The notes under the pieces were generated by a model. That model had not been told where the DNA came from and did not search any database. It saw only the letters and a list, made by a program, of their open reading frames with translations. A DNA stretch of 64,000 bases, from the NCBI GenBank assembly GCA_030527645.1, contig JAUNAJ010000005.1:82053-146052 (forward strand), given 5' to 3'. This DNA is from Lachnospiraceae bacterium (lineage in GTDB: Bacteria > Bacillota > Clostridia > Lachnospirales > Lachnospiraceae). Position numbers and translations under genes: made by a program. Positions 63,994 to 64,000 of the stretch are shown piece after piece. Position 1 is the first letter of the stretch; each line of letters starts with the position of its first letter.

Positions 63994-64000
63994 ATGATTG
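63994..64000 (+). CDS. Possible start of a gene cut by the window edge
   Basis: ATG 63994 has GGGAG five bases upstream. Only two codons are inside the window, so nothing can be said about the product. Confidence 0.3.

Larger units (their letters stand above)
63689..64000. other. 312-base terminal intergenic region
   Basis: Contains a 10-bp palindrome at 63743-63769, A+T-rich DNA at ~63800-63870, and a 15-bp hairpin at 63916-63955. A start-like ATG at 63994 with GGGAG at 63984-63988 suggests a plus-strand gene beginning at the window edge. Nothing else is seen. Confidence 0.5.

Overview
The window reads as a chromosomal stretch of a Gram-positive, low-to-mid G+C member of the Clostridia, most likely family Lachnospiraceae; the genus cannot be named from the sequence alone. 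Supporting evidence: CodY, HPr kinase, two CIRCE elements with the hrcA-grpE-dnaK-dnaJ-prmA-rsmE order, an Asp23-nusB-xseA-xseB-ispA-dxs-tlyA-nadK-argR-recN cluster, RNase J, strong purine-rich ribosome binding sites, many rho-independent terminators and frequent GTG/TTG starts. There are about 58 protein genes, no rRNA, tRNA or CRISPR array, and no intact mobile element. Nearly all of it is core-genome housekeeping.

Layout. 1-5.6 kb: the end of a serine acetyltransferase gene, a sugar ABC transporter (mglA-mglC, no binding protein beside it) and the KtrB-KtrA potassium uptake pair. 5.6-13.7 kb: a small membrane protein, then a co-directional run of a zinc-ribbon membrane protein, a DUF5685-like protein, a J-domain protein with a cysteine-rich tail, an unknown protein, FtsH, UvrC and HPr kinase. 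13.8-18 kb: a class A penicillin-binding protein (minus), a YigZ protein and a cyclophilin (minus). 18.1-26.9 kb: tsaE-tsaB-rimI, a membrane protein, an alpha/beta hydrolase without the usual nucleophile, a 1317-residue fusion of 4-alpha-glucanotransferase and glycogen phosphorylase, and release factor 3. 27-36.3 kb: the Asp23-nusB-to-recN cluster. 36.4-44.7 kb: an orphan aldolase and the HrcA heat-shock operon. 44.8-54.4 kb: sulfur and tRNA-modification genes (cysteine desulfurase-ThiI, MtaB, TrmR-U32), an HPr-like protein, IreB, a DUF1292 protein, RNase J and a shortened MltG. 54.5-63.7 kb: ComM, DprA, TopA, CodY, GroES-GroEL and an arylamine N-acetyltransferase (minus).

Functional links. 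Proteostasis is prominent: the HrcA/CIRCE regulon (hrcA operon and groESL) together with FtsH and two J proteins. tRNA modification is a second theme: t6A (TsaE, TsaB), its methylthiolation (MtaB), s4U (cysteine desulfurase plus ThiI) and wobble hydroxy/methoxyuridine (U32 protein plus TrmR). Carbon control appears as HPr kinase and an HPr-like protein that keeps the seryl phosphorylation site but lacks the PTS histidine. The most notable single gene is the MalQ-GlgP fusion, which joins two consecutive alpha-glucan breakdown steps in one chain.
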